Shown here in pieces: positions 1-11,358 of a stretch of DNA of 64,000 nt. Positions within the stretch are counted from its first letter, which is position 1, and each line of letters starts with the position of its first letter. The position numbers were made by a program, and so were the translations under genes. Under the pieces are notes generated by a model. The model saw only the letters and a list, made by a program, of their open reading frames with translations. It ran no database searches and was not told the origin of the DNA. This DNA is from Gnetum montanum (Eukaryota; Streptophyta; Gnetopsida; Gnetales; Gnetaceae): assembly GCA_015680685.1 (NCBI GenBank), contig MNCI01026525.1:535627-599626 (forward strand), read 5' to 3'.

Positions 1-354
1 AACATCAAATATTATTGTTGGCGACCGTTTGGGATGCGACCGCTAACAAGTGTCCTCGAACAGGATTTAGGTGCTTGCTAGTCTTCTAGCAACACTAAGG
101 CCCAGATACCTCCAAATAGACTCAGTAGTTAATGTGAGTATGTGTGTGCTGTTGCGGTGTGTGGTTGTGAAAAATGACACGATTGGGTTGTGTGTAAAAC
201 TATAAATGACTTATCTTAAAGAGATTCAGCTAACTTTGCAAAGTACTATGAGTTATTGAGAGTTCCTATTTTGTTCAATTACCTAGTCTATGTGGTCCTT
301 ATAATACCTACTTGTAACAAATAAAATTTTGCAAAAACATTTGAGCACAACTCC

Positions 355-677
355 NNNNNNNNNNNNNNNNNNNNNNNNNNNNNNNNNNNNNNNNNNNNNN
401 NNNNNNNNNNNNNNNNNNNNNNNNNNNNNNNNNNNNNNNNNNNNNNNNNNNNNNNNNNNNNNNNNNNNNNNNNNNNNNNNNNNNNNNNNNNNNNNNNNNN
501 NNNNNNNNNNNNNNNNNNNNNNNNNNNNNNNNNNNNNNNNNNNNNNNNNNNNNNNNNNNNNNNNNNNNNNNNNNNNNNNNNNNNNNNNNNNNNNNNNNNN
601 NNNNNNNNNNNNNNNNNNNNNNNNNNNNNNNNNNNNNNNNNNNNNNNNNNNNNNNNNNNNNNNNNNNNNNNNNNNNN
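355..677. other. Assembly gap (323 N)
   Basis: Run of N inside the inverted gypsy LTR. Translations crossing it are meaningless. Confidence 1.
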
Positions 678-935
678 AATAACAACAATAAGAGCAATCT
701 AAAAATCCCAAAATTACTTGCCAAGCATGATACTATCTAAACCACTAGCTAAACAATTTAAACAAAATAAAAAAAATAATAAACATAACTCACAGGACTA
801 TGATAAAGAGGCTGAAATGTTGTCTTTAACAAGTCATCTTACAAGCAATCTTTCACAATGTCTTATTTACAAATGCTCCTCCAAGACCCCAAGTGTGATC
901 CTGAGTGTGATATCTTTTTCTTCTAACCCCTGAAG

Positions 936-947
936 CCTTTTTATAGG
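936..947 (-). promoter_or_regulatory. Probable LTR TATA box
   Basis: On the minus strand this reads CCTATAAAAAGG. The aligned position of the right-hand copy (58341) also has a TATAAAA core, so it is the conserved U3 promoter candidate of this LTR family. Confidence 0.5.
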
Positions 948-1130
948 GTTCAAAGGTAGTTAGATATTCCAAAATATCTTTGCTAACTTTTCTCCCAAGT
1001 AAGGAAGTTATAACTTGACCAACAAGTTAGGAGACATTACTTATCCAACAAGTTAGGAAGTTGTAACTTATACATAAAGTTAGGAGAAAATCATGCTAAC
1101 ATTGGCATGTGTAAAGATTACAAATATTTT

Positions 1131-1465
1131 ATAAGCAACAACCTATATAATAATTTTTAAAAAATAAATCCAAGATCTCCATACGATTGTTATTTTTATT
1201 TTTATTTTAGGATTTTAATTACTAAATGTCATTAAGCCCTAGTAATTCTCATTTAAAGTAATTTAGCATGGGTTTTTAAATGAAGAAAGCTGATCCTTGT
1301 AAATTTATATAAATAAATCATCTGTATTTATCCGCATAAAATTTTTCTATTGGCTTCATGGCGCCATTAAGAATGCCTCCGAATGTGAAGTTCGAATGTG
1401 AAGGCGTCAAGCCTGGAACTGTCGGCAAATAGTTTCAAATTATCCTACCCTGCCAGAACCATATA
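1131..1465. other. Spacer between gypsy LTR and DRE2 remnant
   Basis: AT-rich to about 1330 with a T-rich run near 1190-1210, then a CpG-containing, more complex segment. No gene or repeat recognised. Confidence 0.4.
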
Positions 1466-2101
1466 TCAACTGCCACCATGAAAGAAGGCCCTGCTGCTGC
1501 ATCTGATAATGTTGTCATGTGGTGTCCAGTTGCTGTTGCCATGTGCCATCTCTGAGAGTGCCCCAGTATATGGAAGAGAAAAACAACAAGAAGAAGAAGA
1601 ATGGTGTGTATCAGAATCATCCTGCAACTGCAATTCCACCTTCGGCAACTCATTTCCTTTCCTACTAATGGCAAAAGAGGAGCCCGCCTCCCATGTTGGC
1701 TTTTTAGCCTTCAATGCTACCATCTCAAATCCATCAACAACAATATCAGCATTGTCTACAATTATAAGCCCTGCCAACAACAGATTTCATTCAACCGTCG
1801 ACCGAGCCTCCTTGGAATCATTATTGAGGAATAGAAAAACAACACCTGGCTTTCAAACCCTAACAATGGCATTCATCCATGCCTAGGAAAGGAATCCCGA
1901 GTTTGTTGAAAGAAAAATCACAACGTCCAAGGAAGCAGGTTTTAGATCAAGCTTCGCATCCTCTAGCAAAGTTGCATGGGTGATGATATGGAGACAATTG
2001 GCTGTGTTTGGAAACGTCTTGAAAGCCCAATTCACAATCGAGACGTGAATAGTTGCAGCATCGGACATGAGCAAAGCCTTGGCATTGGCACAGGATTCCA
2101 T
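1466..2101 (-). pseudogene. DRE2/CIAPIN1 (anamorsin) homologue, intron-free and truncated
   Basis: The family is the cytosolic iron-sulfur assembly factor Dre2/anamorsin, which passes electrons to the assembly machinery. One minus-strand frame, starting at ATG 2101, runs about 212 codons with three in-frame stops and no frameshift. It begins MESCANAKALLMSD and continues with the methyltransferase-like domain (LKPASLDVVIF, then WMNAIVRV*KPGVVFLFLNN). Next come LLLAGLIIV and the hallmark block KAKKPTWEAGSSFAI, then an acidic DDSD linker. The C-terminal cysteine motifs that bind Fe-S clusters are missing; after about 1590 the frame no longer resembles the family. Absence of introns suggests a retrocopy or an exon-fused fragment. 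It has more CpG than its surroundings, suggesting a younger or less methylated sequence. The call is from recognised motifs, not a search. Confidence 0.72.
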
Positions 2102-2134
2102 GGCTAAATGCTGCTTCTGTGTCTGCATCTGCAT

Positions 2135-4035
2135 TGCAACGGAGATGTCTGAAACTACAAATTCAAGGTCTCTAACATTGTATGACTCTACTCTCTTTTT
2201 TTTAGCTCTTTTTATTTATTTTTAATTTAGCAGTTAAACCAGGAGCGCTGATTAACTGTATCCACTAGCTCTAAGAATTAAAGTACATGTACATGTTTCC
2301 TAAAATTAGTTTCACTCTGCTCCTTCCATTGCAGAATCGTCCTAGGTATTGACAGGCTTCAACCCAAATATTCAAGGCTTCATACAATACCATCTGACTA
2401 CCTTGGCCTCGGGAATTTTCGGAATTCAAATTCCATATGAAGCTCGCCATGTGCACCACCATATGATCAATAAAAAGTTCCATTTTGATCTCATCCAATG
2501 GAATTGAAATTCTATACAATTCCAGCATTATTCATGTTTTCCAGTGATTTTAAAAGAAATTGGTTGTTTATGCATTTGTTTTAAATATTGCTTTTTGCCA
2601 GTCTCTACTTTTGCTATTCCATGAAATGGCCAAATGTGCCAACAATTATCAAGAAAAACAAAGACATCAATACCATTATGACCTAAGGCAATGAAATATT
2701 AAAGAAGAGGACATAGTACTTAAAGTTGTTCATGAACATGTAGATAAGTTCTCATCTAACTAGAAGAGGACCCTTCCTAGTAACCGAAGCTTATGAGAAT
2801 GGAGCCTTTAGAAGAGTATATCTTGATGGAAAAGAGTTTGCTAACCTAGTTAAAAACTCCTATTTGAAGCTATATTACACATAATATTAACCCATTTTCT
2901 TTTAACTTTTTTTTTCTTTTGTCTAGAAATATAAATAAATAAATGAAGCTAATAAACTTAGAAATGTATGATAAGTAAGTGTGCAAAATATTTCTTTTCT
3001 ACTCTCAAAAAAATGAATAACTTTGTAAACTTCTAAACAGAGAATACAACATTCTAAAACTCTACTAACCATTATCCATGATAGTCAATGGCTTCTTGAA
3101 AGTGATATGCTACTTGTTGCTTCTTTGCTCTATTCTAACTATCATCTATGTATCTCTTGGTTGTGCTTATAGGATAAATTTCTAGTCATCATAAAGGTGT
3201 GATTCATCATGGTAGTAAGCTACCATGTGATCTCAACATATGTGGTTCTTTTAGATTGTTTGACCATGCCAATGGTGCTTCCTCTATTCTTTGTGCTATT
3301 CCTTCTAAGCTACAAACATGCACTAGCTTCATCCATTGATACTTTAGTTATGATTAGCCCCACGTGTAATGTCTTTGCATTCTTATTATATGATATTTCC
3401 TAATACTTATTACCTAGTTTATCAAAGTTCATCATGCTACATCAAGTATAATAACTAGACTCGACATTGAAATCAAAAGAGGGTGTCATCTTATAAAAAA
3501 TGAAAAAGAAATCCAAGTGGCCAAAGTAGCCCAAAACAAAACAATGTGTCCTTAAAAATTTGTCAAGTAACAAAAGTAGCTTATAGCAAAGCAATGGTTT
3601 CTTGAAACATCATTAGCCAATCAAAAAAGTGCAAAGCATAGATTATTATTAGCAAATACACATATTACTAAATTATACCAATGACATCAACACATTTAAG
3701 ATTCCTCATCCTCATTTTAACCATTTTTGCATGGATGTTTAGCCAAAACACCTTACTTTGAATCATTACATCTTCATTCACTACAACCTCTTAGTATAGT
3801 TACCTTGATGTTGTCTCAGCACTACAAGCACTTAATGGCATGAATAGAAATCTATATAATCATGTGTAAAGAGAGAAATACTTTTAGTAAACCTATGGTG
3901 GTGTTTCATATTCTTTGTTAATGTCATTGGAATAATCCTATAAACATCAATAAATAGGGATTAATGAAACACTATGTTTCATATTTTCCCTTGAATTAAG
4001 TAAAAAAGATGTCAATGTTTCATACTTAGTTTATA
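2135..4035. other. Unassigned sequence between DRE2 remnant and LTR element
   Basis: A minus-strand open stretch of 85 codons at 2271-2528 (starting MLELYRISIPLDEIKM) lies in the same CpG-richer patch as the DRE2 remnant; I do not recognise it and it may be chance. From about 2550 on the DNA is AT-rich with no recognisable domain. The last part may belong to the chromovirus LTR that resumes at 8715. Confidence 0.3.
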
Positions 4036-4040
4036 CTAGC
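4036..4040. repeat. Target-site duplication, left copy (CTAGC)
   Basis: Identical to 8710-8714, directly outside the LTR ends. Confidence 0.85.
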
Positions 4041-4589
4041 TATCACATCCCCATTCCCAAATGATGCTGCTACCTAATGAAGATGGTGTCTTTTCATAAC
4101 AAGTGTTATTGTTATCTTAACAAGACCCAAAAGGGTACATTATAATAATAGATATGTCTCCTAAGGTAACCTTTGGGGGTTTGACTTAAAGCATTTATAC
4201 CCAAGGTTAGGGGTTGTATTGGCATGGAGTGGTAGAGCTAGTACAGGCAAGTCATGGGAGTTGAGTTAAGTAGAATAAAAAGTGGACTGGTCATCCCTTC
4301 TAGTTGGGTTATAGGCCTAACTATGGTGGTATTACTAGATTTCCTCTAAGAGATAGATGCTAAAGAAAGAAAACCCCAAGGAGCACTCTTAGAGTACAAT
4401 CCAAATATGCTATTCCATATCAATAAAGCATTATTTTCTTCCTCTTTTTGCATTTTTCCTATTATTTCCTTTATACATAATGTCGAATATCACATAAATT
4501 TTGCATTGGAATATTTTCCTTCGTACATATAATATCTAATATATTGTATATTTGACATTTTCCATGACATTTAGGGATGAGATGTCACA
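4041..4589 (+). repeat. 5' LTR of the 4.7 kb element
   Basis: 549 bp. It begins TATCACATCC (ancestral TGTCACATCC) and ends GATGTCACA, so the termini form an imperfect inverted repeat of about 11 bp. It is homologous along its length to 8162-8709, 11359-11928 and 23504-24075. Confidence 0.88.
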
Positions 4590-4590
4590 A

Positions 4591-4603
4591 TTGGTATCAA
4601 AGA
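4591..4603 (+). promoter_or_regulatory. Primer-binding site, initiator tRNA-Met type
   Basis: TTGGTATCAAAGA starts one base after the 5' LTR. It matches the usual plant PBS TGGTATCAGAGC except for a base change. Confidence 0.8.
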
Positions 4604-5504
4604 AAACCATGATCCAAGGGACATTCAAAACCATGGACCAACTACAACATGAACTTGATGATGAACCTTGAAGCCACAACATAGGGAAAAGCCATTGATC
4701 ATCACTGAATGCACCATATTTCTATGATGTAAGTCAAAATATATCTTTCCATTGATTTCACAAATAATGGATTAGGCATCTAGATCCCAACAACCAACAA
4801 AATTATTTCATGGATATCATTAACCAACAAAGATTTAATCACACCTCATCAACATTCATCAATTATAAGAGATGTTGATAATACAATGATACACCAATCT
4901 AGGTAACTCTTACCCATCTTAATACTATAATTATTAATTGATTAGGGTCATTATTAAATTTCTTTCCATAAAGTTAGTAACGATGGCTTGAACTGATCTT
5001 GTTTTGTTGAAATTCACTATCCAAGTAGTATAAAAGATTTCATGTTACCATATGTCAGCCTAGAAATGTTATTTTAATAAAATATGCTAGTTTGGTCCTT
5101 TTAATTCTTGAAAAATCAACTTCATTTTTGAACCCTAGAACTATTTCCAATATGTAGTACTTGTCATGACAATTTCAATAGTACAAATTTCATCTCGATT
5201 GAACTTACGATTTGGGAGATATTGATGTTTAAAGTTTCTTATTATATGTGCATTAAAATAATATTAAATTCTTATTCTTATTTTAAAAAATGTTAAAATT
5301 TTATAGTCAAAAATCAACCTAGAATTATCATTTATCCATACTAAACCCCTACCCTATCATCGACCAAATTACCACATCAATTTTTGAGCCAAGGTAGAAT
5401 AAAATAATAATAAACAAGAGGTTGTGGGTTTGACCCCAAGTCCAAACTTACTTTTATTTCTTTAAAAAATGTATAAAATATTTTTAAAATAAATAAATAA
5501 ATTT

Positions 5505-6310
5505 AACCTCGTAGGCCTACAAGGGCTATGTAGGCCATGCAGTCTACGTCAGCCTTGTAAGGACCACACTACACTTGTAGGACCTATAAGGGCTACATTG
5601 GCCCTACAAGGGCCATGCAGAACTTGCAAGCCATGCTAACCAAACAACATTGTCGTAGCACATAGGCCACCATGATACTCGATTCTGAGGCCTCATCTCC
5701 ATTGGCTACCACCATACATGTCATTGCCTTATTGCACCAACTACCACTACTACCCACCCATTACCTACTATCTACCACTGTCACTACTGCACATCCACTA
5801 CCTACTAGCTACGCACCTACTACCTACTAGACACACACCCTATAACCACTTCCCTTTATGCCACACATGCCCTAAAACTACCCATCCTTCTATTGTGCAT
5901 ATGGGCCATCCTTTGTCACATTCTTTGCCCTACATGCATGTCCTTAGTTGCCTTTAGAGCTACCAGAAATTTCCTCCTGCACCACCAAAAACCACCTCCT
6001 ATGCTGTTAGAAACCCCCTATTACACTACAAGGAACCACCTCTAGAAATATCATAAATTTTCTCTTGTGCCATTAGAAATCACCTCCTAAGCAACTAAAA
6101 ACCACCTCTTCAGACACCACTAGAAATTATCTCTTTGAAAACTATTGAACACATGTAGAAGTCACGTAGGGCTAGTCAAGGGACCACACAAGCCCTAAGA
6201 TAGGCTACATGGACCCTACGATGGGCCATGCAGGCCTAGTGGATGGTCATGTGGATCCTAAAATGGGCTACACAGGAGCTAGGAAGGCCCAAGAAAATGA
6301 CTGTGTCATC
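5505..6310. repeat. GC-richer low-complexity patch in the 4.7 kb element
   Basis: The first part repeats variants of TAGGCC, CTACAAGGGC and GGGCTACA, many of them palindromic. The middle (5700-5870) is CTACCAC-rich. The third (5960-6130) repeats ACCACCTC and AGAAATCACCTCC units. The last part returns to CTACATGG and TAGGCC words. No protein is recognised. It contrasts with the AT-rich rest of the element. Confidence 0.55.
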
Positions 6311-7389
6311 ACCAGTGGTAGGAAATGCCTTACTGTTGTCACCCAATCTAATTGTCAACATCATTAGTAGCCTTCCTGGACTCCACCACTAGTGCACCAC
6401 CAAAACCATTACTCACATTGTTGATGCTATTTGTAATGGAAAAATTCTCTGTTGGGAGATGAAAAATTAGAAATTATTGTCAACTGATGAAAATTTTGAA
6501 ATGCCCATTAGCTGATAGAAAGATTTAAAATTTTTATCATTATTCATCAATATAAATTAAGAACATGCCCAAATATTTCTAAAAGTTCAAAATCAGTGCA
6601 TTGTTAGCAACAGAGACAAAAATTCCACAATTAACCGTGCTTGTTCTAAAGTATAATTGGGATGGGTGACCTCTCAAGAAGTCTTGTTTTTCACACTAAA
6701 GGTCTTAGACTCTAGAAGCCACAACTTTTGATTTTGGAAGTCCTTTTTGTTGAATGAATAGTCATTTCCTATAGTTCTCAACCTTCTGGAGATAATGATG
6801 AAGTTAGATCTATCCTATGGACCCTAAAAATTAGTTTTTACTCCTTGCTCGATATAGTGCCTTGAGATCCTAAAAGGTTTAATTTTCACACAACTTCAGC
6901 ATATCATGTCCATTTTCAACATATGAATAGTCACTTCCAATATTTTTCACCCTTCTAAACTCAATGGTGTATATCATCCAACACTAGATAAGTAAATGAT
7001 ATCATAAATTCAACCTTTTGGGCTTTAATATTTAGTGCATAGCCGTTATAGATAGTCTTAAGATCACTATGGCATGTCATTAATTACACTACCAAGGTCA
7101 ATGTTCTTAATGGGGGTAGAAAGGCTATTAAGAATTAGATAATATAGTTACATATTACTAAAATTATATAATGTCATTAAATATTAGATAATGTAATTAT
7201 AAAAATAGATAATGTAGTTGTTCAGTTGATGTAGTTGATTATTAGTCGATGTATTAGTTCATGATCAGTTGATGTATTAGTTGGAGAATTAGTTCTTGTA
7301 ATCAAGAAAAGGGTATATTAATCCATCTTGTAATCAAAACATTGGGCAAAAACAACATGGAGACTCAAAATCTCATTTCAACAAGGAGT

Positions 7390-7995
7390 ATGATACTCAT
7401 GAAGAGAAATGATCTAGACAAGAATACAAGAATAGGAATAAAAGTTGCAACATACAACGTACTTGAAAGATCCCTAGATGTCTTGCCATGGGAATTTCTA
7501 TACTAATTGCAACTAGACTTGGAAAAGATGGGATACATAGGTATTTATGAGCAAAAATGTTCTTATGGGAGCTCTTCTTTTGAGCCATAAGATTAGCATA
7601 TTGCAAAAATCATAACATGGATGGCTATGCAATCTTTTATAAAGAACCCAAGTTCATTCAATCACATACCACTTATGGTAGAATTACAATTACTCCCATT
7701 AGTTCATAAGGTTGATCAAGATCAAGTATCTCACTCTTACTTTTATTTGATTAATCTTAGTATTTTATTCATTCTTTAATTTATATTTCAATAAGATAAG
7801 AAAAATATCTATGATAATAAAAATTGAGAATAAAGAATTTTCCCTACCTTCACTTGGGTAACTAGATCCAAGTTGCACTTTGTGTGACCCTAGTTAGGAC
7901 TAGTGATTGGTGGTTGATAAATCTTTAATTTACCTTTTTTCATTATGTTATAAAATGAAGTAAGTATTAATAAAGTAATATTTAATTTTCTAAAT
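7390..7995 (+). pseudogene. CCR4-type nuclease gene fragment inside the LTR element
   Basis: The family is the CCR4/nocturnin-like deadenylases of the endonuclease/exonuclease/phosphatase fold. Sense-strand motifs are KVATYNVLERSLDVLPWEF (the N-terminal strand of the fold), EKMGYIGIYEQK, then HIPLMVEL, which equals the C-terminal SDHIPL motif with SD lost. The segment from about 7655 to 7990, which looks like intron or 3' flank, matches the reverse complement of about 33860-34180. The central catalytic exon (GDFN motif) is absent here but present at 34 kb. Several in-frame stops are visible. Because non-coding flank is shared, the capture was from genomic DNA or unspliced RNA, not from a mature mRNA. 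Confidence 0.62.
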
Positions 7996-8146
7996 ATTTT
8001 TCTCACATATATCTTGTTTACGAAATAAGCAAGAAAGAACTTCAAGTTCAAAGGAGAAATCAAATTATTGGAGCACAGAATCATAGCAGAAGCATTGAAG
8101 CTAAAAAAATATAGATAACATGGACTTTTTCAGGGACAAATGAAAC

Positions 8147-8161
8147 CTAAGGGGGGTAGAT
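8147..8161 (+). promoter_or_regulatory. Polypurine tract of the 4.7 kb element
   Basis: A purine-rich run with six G, AAGGGGGGTAGAT, directly abuts the TGTCACATC start of the 3' LTR. Confidence 0.8.
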
Positions 8162-8709
8162 TGTCACATCATCATTCCCAAATGATTCTACTACCTAATG
8201 AAGATGGTGTCTTTTCATAACAAGTGTTATTATTATCTTAATAAGACCTAAAAGGCTACACTATAATAACAAACATGTCTCTTAAGGTAACCTTTGGGGG
8301 TTTGACGTAAGACATTTATACCTAGGGTTAAAGGTTGTGTCGGCATGGAGTGGTGGAGTCAGTATAGGCAAGTCACAGGAGCTAGGTGAAGTGGGATAAG
8401 AAGTAAACTAGCCATCAATTCTAGCCAAGTTATAGGCCTAATTGTGGTGGCAGTGTCAAATTGCCTCTAAGGGATAGATGCTAAATGAAGAAAACCCTAA
8501 GGAACACTCTCAGAGCACGATTTGGATACACTAGTACATATCAATAAATTATTCTTTTCTTCCTCTTCTAGATTTTTCCTATTATTTCTTTTATACATAA
8601 TGTCAAATATCACATATATTTCACATTGGTATATTTTTCTTCATACACATAATGTCTAATATTTTTTATATATGATGTTTTCCATGACATCTAGGGATGA
8701 TATGTCACA
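8162..8709 (+). repeat. 3' LTR of the 4.7 kb element
   Basis: 548 bp, TGTCACATC at the start and TATGTCACA at the end, aligned throughout with 4041-4589. Confidence 0.88.
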
Positions 8710-8714
8710 CTAGC
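8710..8714. repeat. Target-site duplication, right copy (CTAGC)
   Basis: Identical to 4036-4040. Confidence 0.85.
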
Positions 8715-9205
8715 CTTCTCTTTTATTTTAAGGTCATCATTCAAGATAGAGTAAGGAGTTGGTATTTCCTATTGACTTTGGAGTTCTCATTGATGTTTTT
8801 TTTTTTCATTCTTAGCCTACTTATCTCTTTACCATACTATGAAATTTTATGGACATATATTAGTATAATCTATTATCACGTATTATGTATTTGGAACATG
8901 GATATTTTATGTATTTCTAAACATATGATGTTTCTAGATGTTCACGATTATGAATTATTTTGAGATCCACAAGCTATATTAATTATTTTGAACTTGTTTT
9001 AGCATTTAGTTCATCAATATATTTATATCAATTTTTTTTCTTTCACTATTAATATTTTTTTCTTTTTATGTATGCTATCGATGTGATTTCCTTTAACTTC
9101 CTTATTTTTGTGATAATTCATTTTGTTTCTAGTTATCTTTTGTCATGATCATTCATTGATTAGGGATTCTATACTAAACATAATGCTCTATAACCTAGGG
9201 CTACA
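8715..9205 (+). other. Probable 3' part of the chromovirus 5' LTR
   Basis: T-rich DNA lying directly before the primer-binding-like site at 9211. By position it should be the end of the chromovirus 5' LTR; the start would lie before 4036, split off by the 4.7 kb insertion. No second LTR copy was recognised downstream, so this rests on position only. Confidence 0.4.
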
Positions 9206-9210
9206 AAGAA

Positions 9211-9222
9211 TGGTATTACAAG
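9211..9222 (+). promoter_or_regulatory. Primer-binding site remnant of the chromovirus
   Basis: TGGTATTACAAG resembles TGGTATTAGAGC, the tRNA-Met-type site of plant chromoviruses, and sits about 270 bp before gag homology. Confidence 0.5.
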
Positions 9223-9479
9223 CTAGTATTGGAGCATAGTTTTAATTCTCTTTGATTTAAGTGTCACTCTAATAAATAATTATATTCTCAATCAAATGAA
9301 TAAGTACATAGTTGATCCTAAAGTGATAATTATTACTCCTAGTCCTATTATGAATGAGGATATTAGTAAATTAGATATTAAGTAGTATCTATCCTAGTTT
9401 TTGTATTAGCATATAGAGAGGTACTCAAATCCATTGTTGATGTTTGTTACATCAATGATTGGTAGTAGTGGAAGACAAC

Positions 9480-10130
9480 CAATGAAATGTTAGCTTATGG
9501 AGTAATTTTCTAAGATCAAACTACCTACCTTCTACAGTAAGGATAACCATCTAGAAACGACTAAGTGGTTCAAGGATATCATAAAGATCATCAAGCTAAG
9601 AGACTATACTCCCACACAACAAATTGGATTAACCATATACTACTTTCTAGAATTTTCTAATCATTGATAGGCTACCCATGAAAAGGCACATTACTAGAAT
9701 GATGATGAGGTTTATTGGAATAACTTCTTACTTTCTTTTAATGAGAAATATTATCCTTTCAAGTACATGAAGGTTAAAGCATATGAGTTCTATAACCTAT
9801 ACTACATATCATTCCAAGTTTTTAAAGTTAAGAATGTATGTCCTTAGCCTACATTTTGATGAAAAGACTAACATGAATCATCTTTCTCATGGTATTCATA
9901 TAGTCATTAAGGATCACTTCTACTTTCTCTTTATACATATAATAATGCACTTTTTCATGTGATAATCCTAGAGTATAATGAGTTACTAAAGGTATCATTG
10001 TGTGAGAATTCATAGAAGAGGGATCAATCTTCTTTAGGAAGGTCTAATAAGTTCAAGAGAGCCTATAGTTCTAGATCTACTAGTTAGTAGAAATAGTGGT
10101 AGTTCTTAAGTGGTGGAGTCACTTATTGAT
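9480..10130 (+). pseudogene. Chromovirus gag remnant
   Basis: Gag forms the virus-like particle. In the plus strand one can read KLPTFYSKDN, KWFKDIIKIIKLRDYTP, YWNNFLLSFNEKYYP and KAYEFYNLYYISF. These match the Retrotrans_gag pattern (PPTFDG...W...I...F.EKYFP...F..L) in order and spacing. Stops interrupt it repeatedly. No zinc-knuckle cysteines survive after it. Confidence 0.75.
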
Positions 10131-10269
10131 CCATTAATTCTCATGCGTATTAAAATCTTAAACACTTATGGAAGGATTACCATAAATACTCTAATTATAA
10201 TTAGCCAAGTCAAAAGAGATTCAACTATCTAAAGCATTTGGGTAATGGTGATTGTTAGGATGTAGGTAA

Positions 10270-10800
10270 ACTAATAGATAATTAGGATGACAATAGGATA
10301 CATGGATGTGTGTATGCTTTTACTAACTAGTTGGTTGATATTGAACCCAACATAGTAGTCAATATTAGAGGTAAAATGCTATATTTTATAGTTTTTATTT
10401 ACTTTAATTTAAGTTTCATTCATTCTTTTTTCATCCATATATAATTAAAAGTTTGGATTGTTAAGTCAATTTCTTTCTCAAGGGCTTATTATTAGTACCA
10501 TTGGTGGTAGTGTATTTGTTGTGGAGTAAGTCTATAAATCTATGTCTTTGTTGATTGAAAATGTCTTTTGACCCACTTATTTTCATATCATTAGCTTTAG
10601 AGAATATGAAAACATCATGGATATGGATTAGTTATTCCATTAGTAGGATAGCTTCGATTATATTCACAACATGCTTTTCTTGATGATGAATGATGGTGCT
10701 TAGATGACTATACATATTAGACCATACATGATTAAGTTGGATCTTATCTCTTTAATGTCTCTTTACTAATTATTATAGAATGATCATTCTTTCTTTGTAG
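10270..10800 (+). pseudogene. Chromovirus protease region remnant
   Basis: Follows gag. GCVYAFTN, a gap, then NIVVNIRGKML recall the RVFALT...V.GT segment that precedes the DSGATHSF active site, but the active site itself cannot be read. Called mostly from position between gag and RT. Confidence 0.45.
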
Positions 10801-10869
10801 TTTTCAATAATGAATCTTCTTCTTCATAAGGAATCAATTATATTCCTACTATTTGTAAATTTCTCAATG

Positions 10870-11358
10870 TATTTTGTTTAAAGTTTTCTAGATTTTCTTC
10901 AAGATATGATGTTGAATTTATGATTGCTGTTAATCCTAGTGCTCAACCTATTACTAAGGTTTTACATAATATGTCACCTGCCATGGTGGTTGAAATAAAG
11001 ATTCAACCTCAAAAGATATTGAACAAGGGTTCGATTGATTGAATTGTATATTCTTAAAATGCTTTTGTTCTCTTCTTCAACATGATTGATGATAGAATGA
11101 AGCTGTGCATCAATTATTGATAGCTAATCAAGTGATAGTGAAGAGCAAGTATGCTTTAGCTCATATAGATTTTCCTAAATAGTTAAAACAAGATCAAGCA
11201 TTTTTTGAAGATAGATAGAGAATTTAAGTAAAATTAGAAGATATCCTTATGATAGCCTTTAGGACTTAGTATGATCATTATGAGTTCATGGTCTCTTCAT
11301 TCAAACTTGCTCATATTTCTACTATGATAATGTATCTTATGAATAATATGTTGAGACC
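10870..11358 (+). pseudogene. Chromovirus reverse transcriptase, first half
   Basis: Reads VEFMIAVNPSAQPITK, then PAMVVEIKIQ, ILNKGSID, DDRMKLCINY (canonical DGSMRLCIDY), KYALAHIDFPK, LMIAFRT, YDHYEFMVSSF, and MNNMLRP. These correspond in order to fingers and palm motifs of chromovirus RT up to the residue just before YLDKFVVVFIDD. The reading frame changes at least twice. It stops exactly where the related LTR at 11359 begins; the rest of RT is at 22838. Confidence 0.8.

Larger units (their letters stand above)
1..1130 (-). mobile_element. Partial gypsy LTR and leader, inverted copy of the 58-64 kb family
   Basis: The reverse complement of this stretch matches the plus strand at about 58.3-59.5 kb in the same order. 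Shared blocks include a TATAAA-containing segment, the phrase TTTAGATAGTATCATGCTTG, the phrase AAAATTTTATTTGTTACAAG, and AGACTAGCAAGCACCTAAAT near the LTR/leader junction. The element therefore runs leftward and its internal region lies before base 1. The outer LTR end is unclear, somewhere around 1130-1150. No coding domain is included, and the middle is hidden by a gap. This is the LTR and leader of a decayed Ty3/gypsy element; the family is inferred from the right-hand copy, which still has gag and pol. Confidence 0.75.
4041..8709 (+). mobile_element. Non-autonomous LTR retrotransposon with a captured gene fragment
   Basis: Complete by structure: 5' LTR 4041-4589, primer-binding site at 4591, polypurine tract ending at 8161, 3' LTR 8162-8709, and identical 5-bp target-site duplications CTAGC at 4036-4040 and 8710-8714. 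The internal 3.57 kb has no gag, protease, RT or integrase motif, so it would have needed proteins from another element. It does contain a GC-richer repeat patch (5505-6310) and a CCR4-type nuclease gene fragment (about 7390-7690). The two LTRs differ at roughly one base in seven or eight by eye, so the insertion is old. It probably landed in the 5' LTR of the neighbouring chromovirus. Related LTRs lie at 11359 and 23504. Confidence 0.88.

Noticed and set aside
283-724. Long open frames across 355-677
   Set aside because: They consist almost entirely of N; no evidence of coding.
1509-1886. Plus-strand frames of 125 and 77 codons at 1509-1886
   Set aside because: They lie opposite the DRE2-like minus frame, which has clear family motifs; these are shadows.
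5718-5957. 79-codon plus-strand frame rich in Tyr, His and Pro
   Set aside because: Product of the low-complexity CTACCAC repeat; composition only.
9211-9222. Possible tRNA gene suggested by the tRNA-like word
   Set aside because: Only the primer-binding complement is present; no cloverleaf around it.
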